DNA from: Pontiellaceae bacterium B12219
Lineage (GTDB): Bacteria > Verrucomicrobiota > Kiritimatiellia > Kiritimatiellales > Pontiellaceae
Reading direction: 5' to 3'
DNA: 46,471 bases
Assembly (NCBI GenBank): GCA_029432795.1
Contig: JARNMJ010000032.1
Span: 1 to 46,471 of the forward strand
Below are positions 34,069 to 41,883 of this stretch, one piece after another. Every line of letters begins with the position of its first letter. Positions within the stretch are counted from its first letter, which is position 1. The notes under the pieces are model-generated. The model did no database searches. It saw only the letters and a program-made list of their open reading frames with translations, and was not told where the DNA came from. The position numbers were made by a program, and so were the translations under genes.

Positions 34069-34989
34069 ATGCAGCACCCGAACATCAATGGCCGAGCCGT
34101 CGCAGATACGCTGCTCGAAAAAATCGCACAGGACGTCATTAAACTGAAGAAGGAAAACTGGCTTCCGAAACTGGTCTCGATCAAAGTCGGCGAAGATAAA
34201 TCGGTCGATCTGTATGTGCGCAATCAGAAGCGCAATGCCGACAAAGTCGGCATTGAATTTGTGGAACGGCATTATCCCTCCGATATTTCCGCCGCCGAGG
34301 TCACGGCCGCCATCACCCACCTGAATGTTGATCCAACCGTAACGGGCATCATTCTCCAGCGCCCGGTTCCGCCGCACCTGCCAATCAAGGCTCTGCAGGA
34401 AACCATTCATCCGCTGAAAGATGTCGAAGGGATGCACCCGAAATCGATCGGCAACATTGTTTACGGCGAACTGGAACTGGCCCCCTGCACCGCCATGGCC
34501 TCGGTTGAACTGCTTAAAAGCACCGGGGTGAAACTCCAGGGATTGGAAGCCACCGTCATCGGCCATTCCGAGATTGTCGGCAAACCGATCGCCTTCCTTT
34601 TAATGGCCGAAGGCGCAACCGTTACAGTCTGCCACCACATGACCCGCGAAGTGAAAATCCACTCCCGCCGGGCGGATGTGGTTTTCGTGGCGGTCGGCAA
34701 AGCTGGTCTGCTTACCGGCGATATGATTAAACCCGGCGCCGTGGTCATCGATATCGGCATTAATGTGATTGAAGCACCCGACGGCACCTCAAAAGTGGTC
34801 GGCGACTGCGACTACGAATCGTGTCTGGAAACCGCCGGCTGGATCACGCCCGTTCCGGGCGGTGTCGGTCCGGTAACACTGGCAATTCTTATGCGGAATA
34901 CGGTTACAGCCGCACAGCGCCTGCAGAAGCACTACCACATGCACTTCCATGGCAACGGATTAACCAACGACCATATCAACGCGATCTAG
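34069..34989 (+). CDS. folD: Methylene-THF dehydrogenase/methenyl-THF cyclohydrolase FolD
   Basis: The 306-aa product has the FolD N-terminal substrate block 'LVSIKVGEDKSVDLYVRNQKRNADKVGIEF' with the catalytic Lys in 'YVRNQKR', the 'GIILQRPVPPHLP' and 'DVEGMHP' motifs, the Rossmann region 'VIGHSEIVGKPIAFLLMAEGATVTVCHHMT' and 'ITPVPGGVGPVTLAILMRNT'. It interconverts methylene-, methenyl- and formyl-THF in the cytoplasm. GAGGAG precedes the start. It leads folD-focA-fhs, so formyl-THF, formate and THF exchange can proceed in either direction. A short His-rich C-terminal tail ('KHYHMHFHGNG') is unusual. Confidence 0.94.
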   Translation: MQHPNINGRAVADTLLEKIAQDVIKLKKENWLPKLVSIKVGEDKSVDLYVRNQKRNADKVGIEFVERHYPSDISAAEVTAAITHLNVDPTVTGIILQRPVPPHLPIKALQETIHPLKDVEGMHPKSIGNIVYGELELAPCTAMASVELLKSTGVKLQGLEATVIGHSEIVGKPIAFLLMAEGATVTVCHHMTREVKIHSRRADVVFVAVGKAGLLTGDMIKPGAVVIDIGINVIEAPDGTSKVVGDCDYESCLETAGWITPVPGGVGPVTLAILMRNTVTAAQRLQKHYHMHFHGNGLTNDHINAI

Positions 34990-35020
34990 CTCAGGAACAC
35001 TGCGGGTAAGGAAACCGGAT

Positions 35021-35857
35021 ATGGAAGAATCATACTTAGATGCCTATCAACCGGCGGAAATGGCGAAACGGGCGGAGGCATCGGCCATCCGCAAAGCCAA
35101 CCGCGATATCATCTCCGCTTTCTTTCTCGCCGTACAGGCCGGATCGTTTATTGCATTCGGTGCAGCCTTTTTCACCCATGTCGTACACGATATGGAATTA
35201 GGCTTCGGGCTGACCAAACTCATCGGCGGGATGACGTTTTCTCTCGGTCTCATTCTAGTCATCATTGCCGGGGCCGACCTGTTCACCGGCGATACCCTGA
35301 TGGTGATGGGCTGTTTTTCCGGCAAGGTGAAAGTCAACAGAATGCTGAAAGGCTGGCTCTTCGTTTTTCTGGGAAATCTCTTCGGCTCGCTGGCGATCCT
35401 GATGCTGGTTTACTTCAGCGGGCACTGGCTGACCCATGACGGGGCCGTTGGAGCACAGGCCCTTTCCATTGCCAACGCCAAAGTGAACCTCACCTTCACG
35501 CAGGCCTTTGCCAGCGGCATGCTGTGCAACATCCTGGTCTGTCTGGCCATCTGGCTCTGTTACAGTGCCCGATCGGTGACGGATAAAATTCTCGCCATCA
35601 TCTTTCCCATCACCGCGTTTGTAGCAATGGGATTCGAACACTCGATTGCCAACATGTATTTCATCCCCGCCGGACTGTTGCTGAAGAGCAACCCTGACAT
35701 CGTCGCAATGTTGAGCCACCCCGATCTTTCCAACCTGACGCTGAATGGCTTCATCGTTAAAAATCTTATTCCCGTCACTCTGGGAAATATGATCGGCGGC
35801 GCTGTCTTTGTTGGAAGCATCTACTGGATACTTTACCTCTGGAAGCGCAATAAATAA
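35021..35857 (+). CDS. Formate/nitrite transporter family protein (FocA-like)
   Basis: The 278-aa product has six membrane helices and FNT motifs: 'AGSFIAFGAAFF', 'GADLFTGDTLMV', the omega-loop segment 'NAKVNLTFTQAFASGMLCNILVCLAIW' and 'PITAFVAMGFEHSIANMYFIPAGL' with the central pore histidine. FNT pentamers pass formate, nitrite or hydrosulfide. It lies between folD and fhs (31-nt and 41-nt gaps), so formate is the most likely substrate. A palindrome copy occupies the gap to fhs. Confidence 0.88.
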   Translation: MEESYLDAYQPAEMAKRAEASAIRKANRDIISAFFLAVQAGSFIAFGAAFFTHVVHDMELGFGLTKLIGGMTFSLGLILVIIAGADLFTGDTLMVMGCFSGKVKVNRMLKGWLFVFLGNLFGSLAILMLVYFSGHWLTHDGAVGAQALSIANAKVNLTFTQAFASGMLCNILVCLAIWLCYSARSVTDKILAIIFPITAFVAMGFEHSIANMYFIPAGLLLKSNPDIVAMLSHPDLSNLTLNGFIVKNLIPVTLGNMIGGAVFVGSIYWILYLWKRNK

Positions 35858-35859
35858 TA

Positions 35860-35874
35860 TTCCAAGCGCTGGAA
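35860..35874. repeat. TTCCA-N5-TGGAA palindrome (focA-fhs gap)
   Basis: Exact intergenic copy with spacer AGCGC, 25 nt before the fhs start. Confidence 0.85.
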
Positions 35875-35898
35875 CCTCGAATTTAAACGGAGAGCTCT

Positions 35899-37662
35899 AT
35901 GAAACTCGATCCCACCAAAATGGCCGACTGGCAGATTGCCGAAGCCGCTGAAAAAAGTATGAAACCCATTCAGGAAATCGGTCAAAAGCTAGGTCTGAAG
36001 GAAGGCGAGCTGATTCCCATGGGGGCCTCCGTTGCCAAGATTGACTACACCAAAACCTGGGCGAGGCTGAAGAATGCTCCCATTGGGAAATATGTCGATG
36101 TCACGGCCATCACCCCCACTCCGCTCGGCGAAGGAAAAACCACAACCACGATGGGACTCGTTGAAGGTTTAGGCATCATTGGCAAAAAACCCGTGGGTGC
36201 CATTCGCCAGCCCAGTGGCGGACCGACCTTCAACATCAAAGGTTCCGCCGCCGGCGGCGGGTTGGCGCAATGCATTCCTCTCGCCCCTTTTTCGCTCGGA
36301 CTGACCGGCGATATTGATGCCATCACCAATGCACACAATCTCTGTATGGTGGCCCTCACCGCCCGCATGCAGCACGAGCATAATTACGACGATGAAAAAC
36401 TGGAGTCGCTCGGCCTGAAGCGCCTGGACATCAACCCCGAACGCGTTCAGATGAAATGGGCCATGGATTTCTGTGCGCAGGCCCTGCGCAACATCACGAT
36501 CGGGCAAGGCGGAAAAATGGATGGTTACGAAATGGAGTCCGGTTTCCAGATTTCCGTTTCGAGTGAAATCATGGCCATTCTGGCCGTCGCCAACAGCCTC
36601 AAAGATATGCGCGACCGCATCGGAAAAATCGTCGTGGCGTACAGCCGTTCAGGGAAGGAAGTCACCACCGCCGATCTCGAAGTGGACGGCGCCATGACCG
36701 CTCTGATGGTGAATGCGCTGAATCCGAACCTGGTGCAAACCATTGAAGGCAATCCGGTGCTCGTTCATGCCGGACCGTTTGCCAACATTGCCATCGGCCA
36801 GAATTCGGTGATTGCCGATATGCTCGGCATTCGAATGGGCGAATACCTCGTTACCGAAAGCGGATTTGCAGCCGACATCGGTTTTGAAAAATTCTGGAAT
36901 CTCAAATGCCGCTACTCCGGACTCAAGCCGGATGCAGTGGTCATTGTCGCCACCGTCCGCGCCCTGAAAATGCACGGAGGCGGGCCAACCGTTAAACCCG
37001 GAAAACCACTTGATAAAGCCTACACCGAAGAAGAGCTGACTCTGCTGGAAGCCGGCTGTTCCAACCTGATTGCCCACATTAATATTGTGCGGAAAAGCGG
37101 TGCCACCCCGGTGGTCTGCATCAATGGATTCCACACCGACACCAAAGCCGAGCACGATTTAGTTCGCCGTATTGCCGCCGAAAACGGTGCACGCTGCGCG
37201 GTTTCCGAACATTGGAAACTCGGCGGCGAAGGCGCTGTTGAACTGGCCGAAGAAGTCGTTGCCGCCTGTGAAGAGGAAAACCATTTTGAGTTCCTCTACG
37301 AGCTGGATCTTCCGCTGAAAGACCGGATCTATAAAATTGCCACCGAACTGTACGGTGCCTCCGGCGTGGAATGGTCGGAAGTTGCTGAGCGGAAGATTAA
37401 AGCCTTTCAGAACGATCCCGAAATCGCCGCAATGGGCACCTGCATGGTGAAAACGCACCTCAGTCTTTCACACGATCCCGACTTCAAAGGCGCGCCTACC
37501 GGCTGGAAACTTCCGATTCGCGATGTCCTGATTTATAAGGGAGCCGGCTTTGTCGTCCCGGTGGCCGGCGACATCAAATTACTTCCAGGCACTGGAAGCA
37601 ATCCCGGTTTCAGGCAGATTGATGTCGATGTGGAAACCGGAAAAGTGACGGGCTTGTTTTAA
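35899..37662 (+). CDS. fhs: Formate-tetrahydrofolate ligase
   Basis: The 587-aa product shows the conserved P-loop '[16 protein letters not shown]', then '[21 protein letters not shown]', '[14 protein letters not shown]', '[21 protein letters not shown]', '[21 protein letters not shown]' and '[24 protein letters not shown]'. It condenses formate and THF using ATP, or runs in reverse to gain ATP. It is about 30 residues longer than typical clostridial enzymes. With folD and a formate transporter next to it, it forms a compact formate/C1 unit that could serve purine synthesis or ATP recovery from formyl-THF. Confidence 0.95.
   Translation: MKLDPTKMADWQIAEAAEKSMKPIQEIGQKLGLKEGELIPMGASVAKIDYTKTWARLKNAPIGKYVDVTAITPTPLGEGKTTTTMGLVEGLGIIGKKPVGAIRQPSGGPTFNIKGSAAGGGLAQCIPLAPFSLGLTGDIDAITNAHNLCMVALTARMQHEHNYDDEKLESLGLKRLDINPERVQMKWAMDFCAQALRNITIGQGGKMDGYEMESGFQISVSSEIMAILAVANSLKDMRDRIGKIVVAYSRSGKEVTTADLEVDGAMTALMVNALNPNLVQTIEGNPVLVHAGPFANIAIGQNSVIADMLGIRMGEYLVTESGFAADIGFEKFWNLKCRYSGLKPDAVVIVATVRALKMHGGGPTVKPGKPLDKAYTEEELTLLEAGCSNLIAHINIVRKSGATPVVCINGFHTDTKAEHDLVRRIAAENGARCAVSEHWKLGGEGAVELAEEVVAACEEENHFEFLYELDLPLKDRIYKIATELYGASGVEWSEVAERKIKAFQNDPEIAAMGTCMVKTHLSLSHDPDFKGAPTGWKLPIRDVLIYKGAGFVVPVAGDIKLLPGTGSNPGFRQIDVDVETGKVTGLF
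37583..37597. repeat. TTCCA-N5-TGGAA palindrome (in fhs)
   Basis: Exact copy with spacer GGCAC, near the end of fhs where it encodes LPGTGS. Confidence 0.85.
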
Positions 37663-37680
37663 AGGCTCCGTGCATTCTTA

Positions 37681-38040
37681 TTACTGCACGGCATATTCTT
37701 CCAAGGTCTGGAGTTCCAGAAATTCCAGCACGGAAGCATGCGTGGATTCCAGCCGGACCTTCGGAGCCTTACCGGCTTCGTAGGCCTGAATCCAGCGCGA
37801 CAGGCAGAGACACCAATAATCGCCGGCTTCCAATCCCTGGAAACCGTATTCCGGCATCGACGTGGAAAGATCATTTCCGACTGATTTTGAATAAGCCAGA
37901 AATTCGCTGGTCATCAGCACGCAGATCGTATGCATGCCCTGATCATCCGCCCGGGTGTCGCACTTGCCATTTCGAAAAAATCCGGTAACCGGATCCATAC
38001 TGCACGGAATCAGATCTCCGCCTAAAATATTTTTAGCCAT
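37681..38040 (-). CDS. DUF2237 family protein
   Basis: The 119-aa product matches the DUF2237 family along its length: 'AKNILGGDLIPCSMDPVTGFFRNGKCDTRADDQGMHTICVLMTSEFLAYSKSVGNDLSTSMPEYGFQGLEAGDYWCLCLSRWIQAYEAGKAPKVRLESTHASVLEFL'. Several Cys residues and the 'GDYWCLC..RW' core are typical. The function is unknown. The start is placed at 38040. The leader has no ribosome site and consists of a heptanucleotide array, so expression may depend on readthrough from the mqn gene upstream. An exact palindrome lies inside at 37828 and a near copy at 37699. Confidence 0.82.
   Translation of the reverse strand: MAKNILGGDLIPCSMDPVTGFFRNGKCDTRADDQGMHTICVLMTSEFLAYSKSVGNDLSTSMPEYGFQGLEAGDYWCLCLSRWIQAYEAGKAPKVRLESTHASVLEFLELQTLEEYAVQ
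37828..37842. repeat. TTCCA-N5-TGGAA palindrome (in the DUF2237 gene)
   Basis: Exact copy with spacer ATCCC. Confidence 0.85.
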
Positions 38041-38048
38041 GTTTTTTC

Positions 38049-38097
38049 GTGAGACGTGAGGCGTGAAAAGTTCACGGCTCAATCGTCACGTTTCACG
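38049..38097. repeat. Heptanucleotide arrays in opposing orientation (mqnEC-DUF2237 gap)
   Basis: GTGAGAC, GTGAGGC, GTGAAAA (38049-38069) are followed without a gap by four units read on the other strand (CGTGAAA, CGTGACG, ATTGAGC, CGTGAAC; 38070-38097). The array supplies the stop codon of the mqnE-mqnC gene. Confidence 0.78.
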
Positions 38098-40273
38098 CTC
38101 CCAAAGTTTCTTCGTCGTAGACTTTGATGGTGTCATACTGAGTGGTCCGTTGCGCAGGAACCCATCCGGCTTCCCGAATCAGATGAACCACCAGCTCTTC
38201 ATCCACCTTGTAATCAACGCCGGTTGCACTCACAACTTCTTCCGTCATCAAGACACCGCCGTAATCGTCGGCACCAAATTGAAGTGCCAGTTGAGAAACA
38301 TCCGGTCCTTCAGTCACCCATCCGGCCTGCAGATGCGGAACATTGTCCAGAATGATACGCGCCATGGCAATGAGCCGCAGATAATCGACACCGTTTTGAC
38401 GACGCGGACAATCGAGATCGGTCATATCCGGCGAAAAACTCCAGGGAATAAAGGCCGTAAAGCCGCCGGTGCGATCCTGCACATCGCGAACTTTAATCAG
38501 GTGCTCCACCCGCTGTTCCGTTGTTTCGCCGAAACCGTACACCATGGTGGCGGTGGTTTTCAGGCCGATGCTGTGCGCATCTTCCATCAGATCCAGCCAC
38601 GCTTTGGAGCGGGTTTTCTTCGGGCTGATGCGTTTACGGATATCATCGTTCAGAATTTCAGCACCGCCGCCCGGAAGCGACTGCAGGCCCGCGTCTTTCA
38701 AGCGCTGGAGACATTCTTTAATGGAAATATGTTCCATGGCCGCCATAAATTCGATTTCGGTCGGAGAAAGAGAGTGAATCCAGATATCGACGTTATCGCG
38801 AATACCGGAAAGACACGCTTCGTAATATTCCAGTTTCAGCTCCGGATGCAATCCCCCCTGAATCAGAATCTGGGTGGCACCGGCTTCGGCCGCGGCTTTC
38901 ACCTGCGCCACAATTTCTTCCGGACTCTTGACGTACGCATTGTCATTTTCCTGCTTCGTGTAAAACGCGCAGAATTTGCAATCCACCACACAGACATTGG
39001 TGGTGTTCAGATTCTTATCGAACACATAGGTGGCCAAATCACCGGGGACCGCACGACGGCGGCAGATGTCGGCAACGCGCCCCAATTCCTGGAACGGTGC
39101 TTCGTCGTAAATGATCACAGCGTCTTCTGCACTGATGCGCTCGCCCGCTTCAACACGGTCGAGAATCGTTTTCCAACGGCTGGAAACCACCGGAGCTTCC
39201 GGCATGGCATTAATATCCGGCTGACCTTCAATTTGTTCATAAATACTATTGGTCAGAATCGGGGTGTGTCCGAGGTTGGCCAGAAACTCTTCCATTTCCT
39301 CGGCGGTAAAGAATTTCTGACTCTGCGGTGCGCCGCCTTCTTTGGCAATACGCTCCTCGAGGCTGGTTCCGCCGATGTCGTCCACGCCGCTGTGCGTCAG
39401 CACGCCGAGCAGCTTACGGTCCATATAATTCACCAGCATGCGGACATGCGGGAAGTTGTCGAGATAGATTCGGGTAATGGCCGCCACACGAATCTGGCGG
39501 TCGCCGGACGGTCCGTATTTCAGCCCCAGCGCGGTTCCGTTGGTTTGGAACGGCAACGGAATGGCCGCCTGAAAACCGCCGGTTTCATCCTGCAGATTCC
39601 GAAGCCGGGAAAGGTGGTCAATCAGGTGCCAGTCTTCTTCAATATGACCGAACAGCATCGTGGCATTCGTGGGGATGCCCAGAGAATGCGCTTCGCGGTG
39701 AACATCCAGCCAGTGCTCGGCCAAAATCTTGGTCGTGGCAATTTTTTTACGAATTTCGCCATGGAAGATTTCAGCACCGCCCCCTGAAATGGAGCCGAAC
39801 CCGCAGGCCTGCAGGCGTTGCAGACATTCGCGAATGGAAATGCCCGCGTTCCCGGCAATCCAGTGAATTTCAACGGCCGTCATGCCCTGCAGCAAAACGC
39901 CCGGAAGCATTTCGCGGGAAAGGGAAAACAGGTCTTCGTAATATTTCATATCCAGTTCCGGAATCATGCCGCCGACGATGTGCAGATCGGTCAGGTTCCA
40001 GTTCTGGGCGCGCTCCAGATTTTTGCGGGCATCTTCGAGCGAAGTGATATAGGCATCTTTCGCGCCTTCCGGACGCCAGAACGAGCAGAGGTTGCACTCG
40101 ACCACGCAGAGGTTGGTCGGATTCAGGTTATGACTGTGCACATAATAGGTTTTATTGCCGTGCCGTGCCCGGCGGATGGCATCGGCACGCGCCATGAGTT
40201 CGGGGGTCGACATATTCTGGAGCATGTCCAGTGCTTCGGCATCTGTAATACGATTTTGCGTAAAATCACTCAT
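38093..40273 (-). CDS. Fused aminofutalosine synthase / cyclic dehypoxanthinyl futalosine synthase (MqnE-MqnC)
   Basis: The 726-aa product holds two complete radical SAM enzymes of the futalosine menaquinone pathway. The N-terminal half has the cluster motif C56-x3-C60-x2-C63 ('LNPTNLCVVECNLCSFW') and ends 'THSGVDDIGGTSLEERI', like MqnE. The C-terminal half has C428-x3-C432-x2-C435 ('TNVCVVDCKFCAFY') and ends 'QFGADDYGGVLMTEEVV...REAGWVPAQRTTQYD', like MqnC. The layout resembles FbiC of F420 synthesis (CofG-CofH), but the tail motifs favour MqnC. MqnE joins SAM to the chorismate-derived enolpyruvyl benzoate. MqnC cyclises the later intermediate after nucleosidase cleavage. No other mqn gene is in the window. 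AGGTAGG precedes the start. A palindrome lies in the linker at 39171. Confidence 0.8.
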   Translation of the reverse strand: MSDFTQNRITDAEALDMLQNMSTPELMARADAIRRARHGNKTYYVHSHNLNPTNLCVVECNLCSFWRPEGAKDAYITSLEDARKNLERAQNWNLTDLHIVGGMIPELDMKYYEDLFSLSREMLPGVLLQGMTAVEIHWIAGNAGISIRECLQRLQACGFGSISGGGAEIFHGEIRKKIATTKILAEHWLDVHREAHSLGIPTNATMLFGHIEEDWHLIDHLSRLRNLQDETGGFQAAIPLPFQTNGTALGLKYGPSGDRQIRVAAITRIYLDNFPHVRMLVNYMDRKLLGVLTHSGVDDIGGTSLEERIAKEGGAPQSQKFFTAEEMEEFLANLGHTPILTNSIYEQIEGQPDINAMPEAPVVSSRWKTILDRVEAGERISAEDAVIIYDEAPFQELGRVADICRRRAVPGDLATYVFDKNLNTTNVCVVDCKFCAFYTKQENDNAYVKSPEEIVAQVKAAAEAGATQILIQGGLHPELKLEYYEACLSGIRDNVDIWIHSLSPTEIEFMAAMEHISIKECLQRLKDAGLQSLPGGGAEILNDDIRKRISPKKTRSKAWLDLMEDAHSIGLKTTATMVYGFGETTEQRVEHLIKVRDVQDRTGGFTAFIPWSFSPDMTDLDCPRRQNGVDYLRLIAMARIILDNVPHLQAGWVTEGPDVSQLALQFGADDYGGVLMTEEVVSATGVDYKVDEELVVHLIREAGWVPAQRTTQYDTIKVYDEETLGA
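39171..39185. repeat. TTCCA-N5-TGGAA palindrome (in mqnE-mqnC)
   Basis: Exact copy with spacer ACGGC, located in the linker between the two radical SAM halves. Confidence 0.85.
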
Positions 40274-40326
40274 AAAAAACCTACCTGTTCGTTAATTGGA
40301 ACTAATTTGGTATAGATTCCGCCTTA

Positions 40327-40347
40327 TTTCCACTTCAAACTTCCACT
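40327..40347 (-). repeat. Heptanucleotide-like array (mqnEC-pyrC gap)
   Basis: Read on the minus strand: AGTGGAA, GTTTGAA, GTGGAAA, partly overlapping the palindrome at 40341. It is weaker than the other arrays. Confidence 0.45.
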
Positions 40348-40355
40348 TATTGGAA
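40341..40355. repeat. TTCCA-N5-TGGAA palindrome (divergent mqnEC-pyrC gap)
   Basis: Exact intergenic copy with spacer CTTAT, between two divergently transcribed genes. Confidence 0.85.
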
Positions 40356-40504
40356 AACAGGCCGCATCATCCATTTTCTCACATTTCAGTCAACAAAATG
40401 AAAGCCGGAGTATCTGTACGCCTTAAGCGTTCGTGCTGGTGATGGTCGTAAAATAAGCTTACTGATCGTTGCATCGGAGCACCGCTTTACATAATGTGCC
40501 CCGC

Positions 40505-41824
40505 ATGCAAACTTTACTGATCACCAACGCGAATCTTGTGAACGAAGGTAAATCCCGCCCTTCCGACGTATTCATTAAAAACGGACGCATTGAAAACATT
40601 GCACCGTCTCTCTCGCTCGATGCCGACCAGGTGATCGATGCCAAAGGCAAAGCCTTGCTTCCCGGCATGATCGACTGCCATGTCCACTTCCGTGAACCGG
40701 GACTGGAAGGCAAAGCCGACATGCATTCCGAAAGCGGAGCAGCCGTGGCTGGCGGAGTGACCTCCTATATGGAAATGCCCAACACCAAACCGGCCGCCAT
40801 CACCAACGCGGTGCTGGAAGATAAATTTGCGCTCGCCGCTACCAAAAGCATCGCCAACTATTCCTTCCATCTCGGCGCATCCAACAGCAACATCGATGAA
40901 TTGCTGGCGATGGACCCGAAAACCGTCTGCGGTGTAAAACTTTTCATGGGCGCGTCCACCGGCGGATTGCTGGTCGACCGCACCGAACAATTGGAAAATA
41001 TTTTCGGGCAGATCAAAGTGCCGATTTCCCTGCATTGCGAAGACACCAACACCATTCGGGAAAATGAAAAGGCGGCCCGCGAGAAATACGGCGAAAACAT
41101 CCCCTTTTCCGAACATTGGAAAATCCGCTCCGAGGAAGCGTGCTACCGCTCCTCCGCCCTCGCCGTCGAGCTCGCCACCAAATACGATTCGCAAATTCAT
41201 ATTCTGCATCTGACCACCGCCAAAGAACTCGAACTGTTCAAGGCCGGCCCGGTTTCGGGTAAAAAAATAACCGGCGAAGCCTGCCCGCACATGCTCTGGT
41301 TTTCTTCCGACGACTACGATGAAAAGGGTGCCTTCATCAAATGCAATCCCTCCATCAAAACCCCGGCCGACCGCGCCGCCATCCGGCAGGCCGTAATCGA
41401 CGGCGTCATCGACACCATCGGGACCGACCACGCGCCGCATCTTTACGAAGAAAAACTGAACCCCTATGGTTCCGCGCCCTCCGGACTTCCGCTCATTCAA
41501 AGCGCCATGACCACTGCCCTCGAATTCTTCCCGCTCGAAATGGTCGCCGAGAAAACAGCCCATAACCCCGCACGGATTTTCCAATGTCTGGAACGCGGCT
41601 TCATCCGCGAAGGCTATTGGGCCGACCTCGTGCTCATCGACACGGAAACGCCCTCCACCGTCACCAAAGAAAACATTAAATACAAATGCGGCTGGTCGCC
41701 CTTTGAAGGCGTCACCTTCAAATCCACCATCGACACCACCCTCGTAAACGGACAGATCGCCTACCAAAACGGCCAGATTAATGACGCCGTCCGTGGCCAG
41801 CGTCTGTTGTTTAACCGTTCGTAG
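40505..41824 (+). CDS. pyrC: Dihydroorotase
   Basis: The 439-aa product is a type-I dihydroorotase. It has zinc ligands 'DCHVHFREPGLEGKADM', the carboxylated-lysine region 'VCGVKLFMGASTGGLLVD', 'LHCEDTNTI', 'IHILHLTTAKE', 'GEACPHMLWF' and catalytic Asp in 'DTIGTDHAPHLYEEK'. It closes carbamoyl-aspartate to dihydroorotate in pyrimidine synthesis. ATG 40505 is taken as the start because homologous sequence begins there; no clear ribosome site precedes it. The downstream gap consists of a REPIN-like element at 41821-41874. Palindromes at 41579 (exact) and about 41109 (one mismatch) lie inside. Confidence 0.93.
   Translation: MQTLLITNANLVNEGKSRPSDVFIKNGRIENIAPSLSLDADQVIDAKGKALLPGMIDCHVHFREPGLEGKADMHSESGAAVAGGVTSYMEMPNTKPAAITNAVLEDKFALAATKSIANYSFHLGASNSNIDELLAMDPKTVCGVKLFMGASTGGLLVDRTEQLENIFGQIKVPISLHCEDTNTIRENEKAAREKYGENIPFSEHWKIRSEEACYRSSALAVELATKYDSQIHILHLTTAKELELFKAGPVSGKKITGEACPHMLWFSSDDYDEKGAFIKCNPSIKTPADRAAIRQAVIDGVIDTIGTDHAPHLYEEKLNPYGSAPSGLPLIQSAMTTALEFFPLEMVAEKTAHNPARIFQCLERGFIREGYWADLVLIDTETPSTVTKENIKYKCGWSPFEGVTFKSTIDTTLVNGQIAYQNGQINDAVRGQRLLFNRS
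41579..41593. repeat. TTCCA-N5-TGGAA palindrome (in pyrC)
   Basis: Exact copy with spacer ATGTC, encoding FQCLE. Confidence 0.85.
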
Positions 41825-41874
41825 TTCCGCCTTCAGGCGGTCCATTTCGCAGAGCCGCCTAAAGGCGGTACTAC
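41821..41874. repeat. REPIN-like inverted repeat (GTAGT.CCGCCTT.AGGCGG)
   Basis: The arms at 41821-41840 and 41855-41874 match as reverse complements at 18 of 20 positions. Each arm also contains its own palindrome (CCGCCT/AGGCGG). They enclose a 14-nt centre. This nested structure is that of a REP doublet. It overlaps the pyrC stop and fills the gap to the next gene. Confidence 0.8.
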
Positions 41875-41883
41875 ATACTTTTA

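Noticed and set aside
38063-39787. A 574-codon open frame on the plus strand
   Set aside because: It lies wholly antisense to the MqnE-MqnC gene, whose radical SAM motifs are clear. Its translation is His/Arg/Phe-rich, as expected for an antisense shadow.
38093-40273. FbiC (F420 synthesis) as the identity of the double radical SAM protein
   Set aside because: The C-terminal half ends in MqnC-like 'AQR..QYD' motifs and the order fits MqnE-MqnC. The distinction still needs a phylogeny.
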